DNA of 22,459 nucleotides, from contig BJOX01000116.1 in assembly GCA_009731375.1 (NCBI GenBank), positions 786,262-808,720 on the forward strand, in the 5' to 3' direction. How positions within the stretch are numbered: the stretch's first letter is position 1; each line of letters begins with the position of its first letter. The position numbers were made by a program, and so were the translations under genes. Below are positions 10,071 to 19,077 of this stretch, in pieces. This stretch comes from Paulinella micropora. Its lineage: Eukaryota > Cercozoa > Imbricatea > Euglyphida. The notes beneath the pieces are model-generated. The model saw only the letters and a program-made list of their open reading frames with translations, did not search any database and was not told the origin of the DNA.

Positions 10071-11395
10071 TTTTTTCTCCTTTGCGTAAACATATTAATA
10101 TTAATAATTTCTTAACTATCACCAATAAAGGTAATTTTTCTTTTTTTTTTTCGAATGCCATCACTTGCCGTTGTAATAATACTGAGGTGAATGCTTAGTC
10201 CTTTGTAAATTGAACCTCATTACCACTACATCTGTATTAGTGCTTATTTATTTACGCTTACTAAGTAATGTTATAGTATGGGTGGCACTAGCGTTGACAA
10301 TTATTGATTTCAAGGTTACTTAATCATCTGTTATAACCTGTAATATTAACACTAAATAAATTGCAGTGCGTAAAGTCCTCGGCATGACGCTAAACAATGC
10401 ATCGGGTCTCTACATAACTTTATTAAGTTGAATTGTGCATGGTTTTTCATCTTTTCAACTATTAATATAAATCATACTCATGTTTTCTTTTTTTGTATTG
10501 AATATTATTGAGGTTAATAATAATATATTTCTCTTGATATCTCTTCAAGCCTTTTTTTTTTTTTTTTTTTTTCACTTAACGATTGTTAATATTAATATTG
10601 AAGGCCGAACGCTTGCTTTTCGTAGAGCTGAAAAGGAAGCATGTAAGGAGGCGAACACCAGTAAAAGCAGGGATAACGAAGAAAGAGGCAGCCTGAGACT
10701 ACAGGGAGAAGCCTACGGTGGCACGGGAAAGCTGTAAAATGTAAGCGTCCCATCACTGATCAACGATAATACTTTAAGTGCTGAACACTTTGAAATGCAT
10801 TTATTTAAGGAAAATCATCCTGCCTAACGTTGTTAATTCTCTGTCACTGATGATAACGGAGGGAGTTTGCTAAGGAGTCTGCATCATGATCGGAGAAGAG
10901 GCAAGCGAAGCCTTCGGAAAGTTTGAGTCTATGTATAAGACCGCTGGTGTAAGAGGATGTTATATAACACTTCACTTGGCTACAGTGAAACGGTCTGTGC
11001 AACAACTTCTTTCCGAGCCCGACAGAATATGGTTTTATGACTGTACAATAGACTTCTCACAACTGAAGCAGATATAAATCTCCTTAACGAGCTAGTCATT
11101 CTATCAGCATCATAATCCAATCTCAGAAGAAAATTCTAGAACAAGACTTCTTCAATCGTAGCTGCGCGTGTGTTCAGGGCCACTCGAGCCGGGGAGGAAC
11201 AAAGAGACAGGTCCTCCGGTTGGAGGGAAAGAAGATATTAATATGTCAAGATGCGGTAACGCGCTAGGAATGCTGGTCTAGCGGGTAACAGACGCAATAT
11301 TTGTAACAGGATGCGACATGCATCAATGATTCAGGCTTGACAGTAGCAGTAAGGCTCATGATTCTGCGCCATGCGGTGTGAGGATATATATATAT
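10071..11395. other. Mainly A+T-rich intergenic DNA, no recognised gene
   Basis: A+T-rich to about 10600 with a T22-type run near 10552-10572 and AATATTAATATT motifs, then more balanced sequence. The longest ATG-initiated frame is 63 codons (10886-11077) with no recognisable domain. The right end is a TA alternation (11384-11395) in which the retrotransposon inserted. Confidence 0.5.
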
Positions 11396-11615
11396 TGTAC
11401 TATCCCCAACGATAGCTCAATGGAAGAGTAAGTCGGTAATATAACCAAACACAGTCCTCAAAAAAAGAGAATGATGTCTCGTTATATTAGCTCAGTGACG
11501 CAAAGACAAAAAGCCACCAAAAGAACAGGATCAAATTGGCATTTTTAGACGTGTCCGGCCAGACGAAATCTATAAATAAGTTTTTTACATGATAATTCGG
11601 GGGGTGATGTCCACA
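11396..11615 (-). repeat. 3' LTR (220 nt)
   Basis: Plus-strand ends are TGTACTATCC and GATGTCCACA; matching the copy at 21484 over its whole length. LTRs of about 220 nt are very short for a 10-kb element. On the plus strand it carries TATAAATAAG (11571-11580), antisense to the element. No AATAAA is visible on the coding strand within the LTR, so the polyadenylation signal is not obvious. Confidence 0.93.
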
Positions 11616-11618
11616 GTA

Positions 11619-11633
11619 CCCCCTCCCAGTTTT
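11619..11633 (-). promoter_or_regulatory. Polypurine tract (plus-strand DNA primer)
   Basis: In coding orientation, AAAAAACT then GGGAGGGGG, followed by TAC and the 3' LTR. This is the expected place and composition for the RNase H-resistant primer of second-strand synthesis. It is separated from the LTR by three bases. Confidence 0.75.
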
Positions 11634-12433
11634 TTATGGCGGAACTTCGTTTCCGACATAATACGCTTTGAACTGATTTCTTTTCTGACTAAGATTCGTT
11701 TAGAGTTATGTATGAAGATACATCAACCCACGAATTAGCCGTTATAAAACAACAATGATACTTGCCCCGGTACCAATCGTATATATACTCTAGCACATTC
11801 AGTATCTATATTAAAATCTTCCTCTTTCTTCTGTCGATAAGATATTTGTGCAGTATGTCCAAGTATAATGTTTTATGGTTGAGTAATAATGTAATGTCGC
11901 CATTTCCATATATATGTAATAACCGGTCGTCGGTTTCCATAAATACATTTACTTTTTGTGAAGACATACCCTTGTATAAATCGGTATCATTTAATATAGT
12001 GTCAGGTGATCAAGTCTGACGACTATATCCGAAGTTGGGTTGAGTGCGCCCTAACCTTGCGATATGCCGATACAAGTAGAGATCGATGGAATCCGGTGTA
12101 GCAGTTCATGTTATTAATATATCTCAGTTCTTGATTAGACTGTAGAGTCTTTAATGAGATCATCATTCTGGTACTAATGCGGGTCGTATCCAGGAAACAC
12201 CATCGCTCACTCAAATAGCGATCCCGTAACGGTGCTGTTTCGTGGCCGTCTCGTCTGTCTCTGCCGAAGCAAGAGAATAGAATGCCTATTTTTTGTCAGC
12301 TGTGTCTTGTTAATCTCTAGAAGAATGAATGCTGTAGTAGCTTTAATATCTAAGTAAGGTTGTCGGGACGATATTGGATCAATATGTTCGCAATCGATCA
12401 GGTCCACAATACTTCTAGAGAAAAAAATACTTA
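11634..12433 (-). other. ~800-nt non-coding tract between pol stop and 3' LTR
   Basis: No ATG-initiated open frame of note on the coding strand, and no env-like transmembrane protein. Composition is A+T-rich with clusters such as the hydrophobic plus-strand frame at 11762-12019, which starts at a non-ATG codon. Possible 3' UTR or cis-acting region. There are ATTAAA-type hexamers on the coding strand (for example around 11990) but no AATAAA. Confidence 0.5.
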
Positions 12434-15400
12434 CTATAGACTCCGTTTACGCGCGCAGATTCCTTTACCTGGTGGAGGACCTCCAACCAAAGTTAAGTCT
12501 AAGGTAGACTGTTCGAGGACGTCCCAAATTTTGTGAGGGATTGCGCCTTGTGCCAAGTCAAAAGGAATGTCCAGCACCCCTCGTGGTAGTGCTTGTATGG
12601 TCCACGCGGTATGATCTTTATCTGTGGGAGATATGGTATCATCCCATGTCTCAAGTTTCTTGGCGTCTTTATATACTGGAAGGTATTGTCTTACTTTAGG
12701 ATCTTCCACTGGATCCAGACTCCTCCAGAAATGTAAGACTGGTTGTATAATTTGTGCCGCAATCGAAATTCGATTCGATCGAGTATGGTGTTTGTGAGGT
12801 ACTGCCATGACTCTCATGAGATATAAATCTGAGAGCGTGTCATCTGCTACGTGTTGAGCCGCAGGCCTCACCAAGTAAAAAGCGTCTTTGGCCCATGAAA
12901 TATGTCCAATCGCATCTCCTTCTTTCCAACTGGGGTGAACGAGAGTGTCATTGCCCGCGCGAGGGTCTTGATCTCCGTCATCGCTCCCCTCTTGATGGAC
13001 TCCTTGCGAACGTGCCGTCCTTATCGCCTTTCTCGGTCGGTCGTAGATAAGGTCATTTTGCGCTCTCCTTATTTGCGCCTCCGTGAACTTTCCTTCCGGC
13101 ACGTTCGACTCCCCCCTTTTGCGGGTCTGAGTCCCCGCCGCACTTTTGCGGTCGGTGGCCCGCTTGTTCTCCAGCTCAGCCTCCTCCTTCTCCGCAATTG
13201 GTGCCCTGTAGGCATCCCGTTCCGAGATATCCTCCTGACGGATTGGTGGGACCTCTTTAAAGTCAGCCTCCATCCGTTTGAGTGCTTGATCAACGGACTC
13301 ATCTTCAAGTAGGAAGGGATCATACTTAATCAGCCTTCGTACATTGACTATTTGAACTTTTCCTCTGCCCCTGATTTTATAATTCAAAGGCCCCATCTGT
13401 TCCATGATCTGGTATGGTCCTTTCCAGTGGATGAACAGCTTCGAGCTGACTCCCTGAGGAACCTGAGGATGATACAGTAGTACAATATCCCCGACCTGAA
13501 ATCTGACTTGATCCAGGTGTGCCTGCCTGACACCTTCAGCATCAGTCTTCCTGCGCTCCGCCTCCCTATGCGCCTGTACTATTTGCTCCGCCTCCATCTT
13601 CGCCCGAAGTCTCACCCCAAACAGCTCATCCTGATCTGCCCATGAATCTTTTGGGTGCAGCAGTGAGGCTGGGATGGCGGGCTCACGCCCATATACCAAT
13701 TGGTATGGCGAGACGGAACCTTTTGAACCACCTAACGCTGTAGAGGGTAGGCAATTCATAGCAAAGGCAAACGAGGATGCTGCCTCCACCCATGCCTTTT
13801 GGTTCTCCTTCTTCATACAATACATCTTCAGCGCGGCCTTGAGGGGTCTATGCACCCGCTCTATCTTGCCGTTCGCTCTGGGGTTATAGGCGGTGACATA
13901 TTGCCATTTCATGCCGTAATATGCAGATAGCTTGTCGATGACTTCATTATTAAAGTCAGAGCCTCGATCTGAGCATATTTTTCTCGGCACCCCAATCTGT
14001 GAGATGATCCTGTCAATCAACGCCTTGGCTGTTGTTTCGCCCGTAACGTCTTTGACTGGGACCACCCATACATAGTTGGTGGCTCTGTCTATGGCCGTTA
14101 GAAGGTATCTGTAACCTTCCGTCGTGACCGGGAAAGGTCCTACATGATCAGTGTGTAAGAACTCGAACATTCCTAAGTGTAAAGGAAAAGTCCCGATCAG
14201 GCCAAAATTCGCCTTCAATGGTGTTTTGGATGTCTTGCATGGGATGCATGCATTGACCTGTTCATCAATATTCTCCTTCATCTTCTTCCACCAGAATCGT
14301 CTCGAAATGAACATATGCGTTCTTTGTCGGCCCGGGTGCGCCAGTAGTGGGCAGTTATGAGCAGCGACAAAAATGATGTGTCTGAGTTTCTCAGGAACCC
14401 AGAGAGTCCATTTGTCTGGTTGTGATGCATAGCGCCCGTGTTGGCCTTTGTACCACAAGAGACCGTCTCTCCACCCCATCTCCTTCTGTTGCTCCTTAAT
14501 CTCCTTCGTCATTTTCAGCTCGTTCGGGTTCTTGTATAGCTGTATTAGCTCTTTGAACTCCGGATCGAGAGCCTGTTGCTGTCTCCATGCAGTGGGTGAG
14601 GCTATGTGGATAGTCCCATCCTCTAGCTGCACTCCTATCCTCTCAGGGTTTTCGTCTAACTCCTCCTTGTTCTCCTGCGGGGGTTCCGCATATGCTTCTT
14701 GCTTAATCTCTTCTTGTTTTATCTCCGCCTTCATATTCTCATGTGCTTCATAGGACCACTCAGCATCCTCGAGGACATGTGCTGTACAACATATCCCATG
14801 ATCCGGACCTTGCGGGCTATGACGTAGACCCGATCGGTTATATCGGACCCCTCTCGCCATCTGCATCGACTCGATATGATGCACTTCGTATGTGCAGTCT
14901 GGGGATAGATCCTCCATTTCTGCTGATGATACGAGAGCTGCCACTTCTGAGTGAAACTCTAGCCTGGAGAGGCTGTCAGCGACAACATTTCGCTTGCCGG
15001 GTAGATGGACCATTGTAAAATTGAAACATGACAAGAATGCCTGCCATCTCGCTAGACGGCCAGTCTGTTCATGATTCATCAGCCATAGTAAATTCTGGTG
15101 ATCAGTCCTTACTATAAACTGAGGTCCACCCCATAAATACTCTCTCAACCGTTTGAGGGCCCAGACCACCGCCAGTGCCTCTCTCTGTCTCGTACAATAG
15201 TTTCGCTCCGCCGAGCACAACTTTCTACTTATAAACATGATCGGGCGCAACTTTTTCTCCTCATCTTCCTGTTGTAAGACTGCGCCGATCGCGAACTTTG
15301 ATGCGTCTGTGTCGACTACGAATTGCTTCGAAAAGTCGGGCATCATCAGCACGAGTCCGCCATCCTTCGGATCTTTGTAGATGAGATCTTTGAGCGTGTT

Positions 15401-18205
15401 GTACGCTTCTAAGGCTTCATCATCCCACTTCTCAAAATCACCGAAGTCGATCATTCTCTCCAACTTAGCCCGAGTTGCACCCCAATTGGGTATGAACTGG
15501 CTGTAATATTGCGCCATCGCAAGAAATGAGTACAGCTCTGTGCGATTCGTCGGCCTCTGCCGGCTCATGATCTCCTCCCTCTTCTCTTTGGATATCGAGA
15601 CTCTATTGTAAGAGATTTCGTACCCCAAATATGTCACGCTTGTCTTTGCGAGTTGACATTTCTTCAAATTATATTTCAAGCCAAATAGTTTGATACGCCT
15701 GAAAATGTCTGTTAGATGGTCGATGTGCTCTCCCATCGTATCGGAGTACACGATAATGTCATCGATGTAACAAAATGCGTACTCTCCCTCCTTCTGTCCT
15801 CTTCTCCTCATGAAACCTCCCTCTGTCTGGTCATCATATTTGCTACTCAGCATGCTTTGCATCGCTTTCTGAAAGAGTCCCGGGGCCTGTTTGAGTCCCA
15901 TCGGAAGTACTTTCCACTGATATATCTCCATTCCTACTACAAATGCAGTCAGCCATCTGGACTTTTCATCCAGTGGAATTTGCCAGAAGCCATTCTTCAG
16001 ATCAATGACTGAGTATAGCTTGGCGTTCCGCAATACTCGCCTTCCTTCTTCAAGAGTAGGTAATGGATTTCGTTCCTCCTCTAAAATTTTATTGACGCGG
16101 GCATAGTTAACCGTTAAGCGCCATTCTCCTCCCGGTTTAGGCACCAGTCTCGGTTGGGAAACTATTGGAGATGTCGATCTCTCAATGAAATCCTCATCGA
16201 GTAACTGCCGTGCTTGTTCTTCTGCGATCTTTGCTTCATGTATACTCAGATTTGCCCGTCGTGGCGCCGGTGAAGGCTCAGCACCTGGTATTTTACAAAT
16301 AACCGCGGTGAAGTCTTCCGGCTTGACACCTCCCGCTTGAGGGGGGTCAAAAATCATTTTGTTCGCCTTCAATCTCTCTTTCAAAACCTCTTTCTCCTTC
16401 TCCGTACCTGCTCCTCCTGCCAATTTCTCGTCTATCGCCGCCTTAAACTCCTCCTCTGACATTCTCTTGTGATGCTTGAGGGGTGCTCTGTCCTCCTCCA
16501 AGCCCAACTCTTCTTCTGATATATCGTCCATTCCCGTTTTTTCATATGTGGCAGTGTCTGGTTCGTCGTCCTCCGCCAGACCTACCAACATATCTATTAA
16601 TCTCGCATATTGCAACGGAGCTTTTCGGGTGTAGAAACCATCGAAGCATGTGAATGCTTGAGGAATCAATTTCAACTTGTCCTGGTCTCTGAGCTTCCGC
16701 TTGTATGCACTGCTCTGCTCACGAGTCCCGAGACGACAAGCCACCACTAAGTGTTGCTTCCGTGAGGGCACCGGTATCGGATGATCAATAAGCCGGTCCC
16801 GTATCTCCTGCGCCCATATCGCCTTCTCATTGTACGGGAGTATGACCGTATATGGTTTATTATTTTCAAAAAGAGTGCGCAGGCACTTTTTCACTTCTGT
16901 CAGTGAGCGCGGCCACGTAGGCTCGTCACCCCAGAATTCGGTAATAAAGCTTTTAATATCTTCTGCCGGGATATCAGGGAGTCGTCCCCTTCTCCTCGGT
17001 ATAAACTCCTGTCTGTCCTTCTCTTCCACCTTTACGTGAAAGCAATACCCGTTGGTAATATATACATCGGCCCCTGCTCCTTCTTCAAATCTCGCCAACG
17101 ATGGGCACCTTTTTCCCATGCATATAATCTCCTCTTTCCTCTTTTCAATGAGATCGTCTATCGACTTTTTATCCCATTGTGTAGAGACTGTAGCCGTATA
17201 GACCTCCGCCTCTCTCTTGTCTGACAGGTTTGAACCATCTTTAGACACCGCGTCCGTTGGCATATATGCCTCATATGCGTGTGTAATGGCCACCTGTTTC
17301 CCTTCCGATGCTACCCCTAGGTGTAGGGCCTCGTATGAGTCAATAGCATGGAGAGAGTCGACAGTATATTCTTCTCCTGGCTCTACGCCGTATATGACTC
17401 TTTTGGCGGCGCAATCAATCACTACGTTCATTGTCGCCAGTTGGTCGTACGACAAAAGAACAGATCCGTGGTATTCGGGGACAACGTATAAGTCCACTCG
17501 ATATACTCGTCCGGATTTCAATTTAAAATTTAAAGTGATGATGCCCGTTATATCCGTCCGACTACTAACTCCTTTCAAGGTGCCAGATGATTTTTTCATA
17601 TTAGTTTCTAACCACTTATGGTGTTTCGTAGTAAATTTTCGGCCGACAATATTAATATTTGCCATAGTATCATTACCAACGTTTATAAAGGTATTTAATG
17701 TTTCACAAAAAAGGTTCGTATAGCATAAAGCGTCTGGCCGGTGACTTTTTAAGGCCAATACAAGGAGCTTGTGTTCTAAAATCTGTATCCTTTTCTCGAG
17801 GTTCGCCTCCTCCTCCCTTTCCGCCGTTTTTGTAATGTCTTTTTGGGTATTGTTCACAGGCGAAGGATGATTGTCCTTGCTTTCTCTGTTTGAGACCGTG
17901 AGGAGAGGTTGATGTCCTCCATCCTCCTTGTCTATTGTCTGTCTCGGCAAGTTGATAAGATTGATTGCCTGTTCTATTCTTACTTTCTTTGGCTGTGGCT
18001 GTGACAGGCCCGCCTGCTTTCTCTTTGCCAGCGCTTTACTCGCCTGCCTATTAGCAGCATGCACTGTTTGTTGTCGTGATGGGTGTACTGGTATTCTACT
18101 ACCTTTGAGTTGGTCTGTGGCCTGCTGTGTGCTCTTAGACTCACTGGTACCCTTGGTTGGGACCTGCACAACGGTGTATCGTGCAATGCATGTTGTTCTG
18201 TTTTC
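12434..18205 (-). CDS. pol: Retrotransposon Pol: protease-like, RT, RNase H, integrase, GPY/F
   Basis: Open frame of 1,923 codons after the second UGA (18206-18208) to TAG at 12434-12436. There is no early ATG, so it is expected to be made as a fusion. Numbering here starts at the GTG at 18169. Residues 1-125 are basic and Gln-rich; 117-141 look like a coiled coil. A retropepsin-like region (about 150-262) has NDTMA at 166-170 instead of DTG and VLLSYDQL (237-244) near its end. RT (about 636-890) has D723, LPMG (755-758) and YIDD (801-804), giving catalytic D723, D803, D804. RNase H has DTDAS (953-957), E997, D1023 and D1065. Integrase has H1271-x6-H1278-x29-C1308-x2-C1311, then D1341, D1401 and E1437 (D,D-35-E). 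GPY is at 1584-1586. Residues ~1620-1911 are an uncharacterised extension. All RT and integrase catalytic residues are intact. Confidence 0.95.
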   Translation of the reverse strand, partial: ENRTTCIARYTVVQVPTKGTSESKSTQQATDQLKGSRIPVHPSRQQTVHAANRQASKALAKRKQAGLSQPQPKKVRIEQAINLINLPRQTIDKEDGGHQPLLTVSNRESKDNHPSPVNNTQKDITKTAEREEEANLEKRIQILEHKLLVLALKSHRPDALCYTNLFCETLNTFINVGNDTMANINIVGRKFTTKHHKWLETNMKKSSGTLKGVSSRTDITGIITLNFKLKSGRVYRVDLYVVPEYHGSVLLSYDQLATMNVVIDCAAKRVIYGVEPGEEYTVDSLHAIDSYEALHLGVASEGKQVAITHAYEAYMPTDAVSKDGSNLSDKREAEVYTATVSTQWDKKSIDDLIEKRKEEIICMGKRCPSLARFEEGAGADVYITNGYCFHVKVEEKDRQEFIPRRRGRLPDIPAEDIKSFITEFWGDEPTWPRSLTEVKKCLRTLFENNKPYTVILPYNEKAIWAQEIRDRLIDHPIPVPSRKQHLVVACRLGTREQSSAYKRKLRDQDKLKLIPQAFTCFDGFYTRKAPLQYARLIDMLVGLAEDDEPDTATYEKTGMDDISEEELGLEEDRAPLKHHKRMSEEEFKAAIDEKLAGGAGTEKEKEVLKERLKANKMIFDPPQAGGVKPEDFTAVICKIPGAEPSPAPRRANLSIHEAKIAEEQARQLLDEDFIERSTSPIVSQPRLVPKPGGEWRLTVNYARVNKILEEERNPLPTLEEGRRVLRNAKLYSVIDLKNGFWQIPLDEKSRWLTAFVVGMEIYQWKVLPMGLKQAPGLFQKAMQSMLSSKYDDQTEGGFMRRRGQKEGEYAFCYIDDIIVYSDTMGEHIDHLTDIFRRIKLFGLKYNLKKCQLAKTSVTYLGYEISYNRVSISKEKREEIMSRQRPTNRTELYSFLAMAQYYSQFIPNWGATRAKLERMIDFGDFEKWDDEALEAYNTLKDLIYKDPKDGGLVLMMPDFSKQFVVDTDASKFAIGAVLQQEDEEKKLRPIMFISRKLCSAERNYCTRQREALAVVWALKRLREYLWGGPQFIVRTDHQNLLWLMNHEQTGRLARWQAFLSCFNFTMVHLPGKRNVVADSLSRLEFHSEVAALVSSAEMEDLSPDCTYEVHHIESMQMARGVRYNRSGLRHSPQGPDHGICCTAHVLEDAEWSYEAHENMKAEIKQEEIKQEAYAEPPQENKEELDENPERIGVQLEDGTIHIASPTAWRQQQALDPEFKELIQLYKNPNELKMTKEIKEQQKEMGWRDGLLWYKGQHGRYASQPDKWTLWVPEKLRHIIFVAAHNCPLLAHPGRQRTHMFISRRFWWKKMKENIDEQVNACIPCKTSKTPLKANFGLIGTFPLHLGMFEFLHTDHVGPFPVTTEGYRYLLTAIDRATNYVWVVPVKDVTGETTAKALIDRIISQIGVPRKICSDRGSDFNNEVIDKLSAYYGMKWQYVTAYNPRANGKIERVHRPLKAALKMYCMKKENQKAWVEAASSFAFAMNCLPSTALGGSKGSVSPYQLVYGREPAIPASLLHPKDSWADQDELFGVRLRAKMEAEQIVQAHREAERRKTDAEGVRQAHLDQVRFQVGDIVLLYHPQVPQGVSSKLFIHWKGPYQIMEQMGPLNYKIRGRGKVQIVNVRRLIKYDPFLLEDESVDQALKRMEADFKEVPPIRQEDISERDAYRAPIAEKEEAELENKRATDRKSAAGTQTRKRGESNVPEGKFTEAQIRRAQNDLIYDRPRKAIRTARSQGVHQEGSDDGDQDPRAGNDTLVHPSWKEGDAIGHISWAKDAFYLVRPAAQHVADDTLSDLYLMRVMAVPHKHHTRSNRISIAAQIIQPVLHFWRSLDPVEDPKVRQYLPVYKDAKKLETWDDTISPTDKDHTAWTIQALPRGVLDIPFDLAQGAIPHKIWDVLEQSTLDLTLVGGPPPGKGICARKRSL

Positions 18206-18223
18206 TCACTCCTTCTCTAGTCA
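18206..18223 (-). promoter_or_regulatory. Candidate UGA readthrough junction (two in-frame UGAs)
   Basis: Coding strand reads CAA TGA CTA GAG AAG GAG TGA GAA. The zinc-finger ORF ends at the first TGA (18221-18223) and the pol frame, in the same register, resumes after the second TGA (18206-18208). UGA followed by CUA-G is a known efficient stop-codon readthrough context. No strong downstream stem-loop was found by eye; only a 5-bp TGCAC/GTGCA pairing about 40 nt downstream. Confidence 0.5.
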
Positions 18224-19075
18224 TTGAACTACCTCAAATCTGTTACCTGAGTCGGCATCAGTGTCAGTAGTGGTTGCGCCAGATGTCGCATAGGCCTGTG
18301 GTGCTGAGGAACTCGAGCTTGAGCTCGAGCCGTCTGCCCAGCCCCCATCTCTGTGGTACGGGCGCTCTGCGCTGCCGTATCCACCTCTGCCAACCCATCT
18401 TCCTCCTCCTCTACCTTGAAATACACCTCTTCCTCCTCCTCTTCTCACAAATCCTCTCTCCCCCCCGCGAGTGTATGTGCCTCGTACGAAAGGGGCTCCT
18501 CCTCCTCGATTGATTCCTCTCCCTCCTCCTCTTCCTCGTGTTCCACCTCTTCCTCTACTTGCGGCTTCTATGGCTGCCGTCTTCTGATCATCTCTAGCGA
18601 AAAGAGAATTGATCGCGTCAGCTAGTTCGTGGTCATGGTCCGCGACATCCTGTAATTTCCACCCCTGATCCTTGCGCAGTCGGCGCAGAACGGCGACGGT
18701 GTTGGTTTCGTCCGACCGTACGTTTTTGAGGAGTGTGTTTCGGATGCGGGTGTCCTCGACATCGTGGTTGTACGGGCATTTCTTATTTGTGTGTTTGAAG
18801 CATTGTGCCCGTGCCCACCAACGAATACAAGATGTGCTAGTTTCACGACTGTTCTCTCTTGGTCGCTTTCCTAGAGATCGTTGCGTATGTGCAGCTTGCG
18901 GTTGAGCAGAAGCCGATGCAGAACCGATCAAGGATGCTGTCTGGCTGTCGAGCCTCTGACAAGCGGTCATTACTTCGGTCCACAACATTTTTGGGCTCAC
19001 TGCCTTAGTCGTGGACTCAAAGACACTCATCTCCAAAAAGTTCAAGTGCTTTACCTTGTCGAAGTTTTTGCAGTC
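18221..19075 (-). CDS. Gag C-terminal / nucleocapsid-like ORF with CCCH zinc finger and RGG box
   Basis: Frame open from 19075 to TGA at 18221, in the same register as pol. The first in-frame ATG is at 19030; if expressed by -1 frameshifting, the protein would begin as a continuation of the upstream gag ORF. Counting from the TTG codon at 19045, C73-x8-C82-x7-C90-x3-H94 fits a CCCH-type zinc finger, and residues 164-222 are Arg-Gly-Gly repeats followed by a Ser run and an acidic tail. Both are RNA-binding features, in the place where a retroelement nucleocapsid usually has CCHC knuckles, none of which is visible here. Role as nucleocapsid is inferred from position and composition. Confidence 0.75.
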   Translation of the reverse strand, partial: DCKNFDKVKHLNFLEMSVFESTTKAVSPKMLWTEVMTACQRLDSQTASLIGSASASAQPQAAHTQRSLGKRPRENSRETSTSCIRWWARAQCFKHTNKKCPYNHDVEDTRIRNTLLKNVRSDETNTVAVLRRLRKDQGWKLQDVADHDHELADAINSLFARDDQKTAAIEAASRGRGGTRGRGGGRGINRGGGAPFVRGTYTRGGERGFVRRGGGRGVFQGRGGGRWVGRGGYGSAERPYHRDGGWADGSSSSSSSSAPQAYATSGATTTDTDADSGNRFEVVQ

Positions 19076-19077
19076 TT
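19051..19077 (-). promoter_or_regulatory. -1 frame overlap between gag and the zinc-finger ORF
   Basis: The gag ORF ends at TAA 19051-19053 and the next ORF is open from 19075, in the -1 frame, an overlap of about 27 nt. Within it the zero frame reads GCA AAA ACT. A run of five A allows a tRNA-Lys on AAA to re-pair one base upstream, though it is not a full A-AAA-AAC heptamer. An unnoticed single-base indel is the alternative. Confidence 0.45.

Noticed and set aside
10886-11077. 63-codon plus-strand ORF with ATG
   Set aside because: Length is within chance expectation and no domain, promoter or homologue is visible.
11762-12019. Hydrophobic plus-strand frame as a possible env-like product
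   Set aside because: Antisense to the element and begins at a non-ATG codon; hydrophobicity follows A+T composition.
17217-17723. Antisense frames opposite pol (up to 168 codons)
   Set aside because: Shadows of the pol frame; no independent starts or domains.
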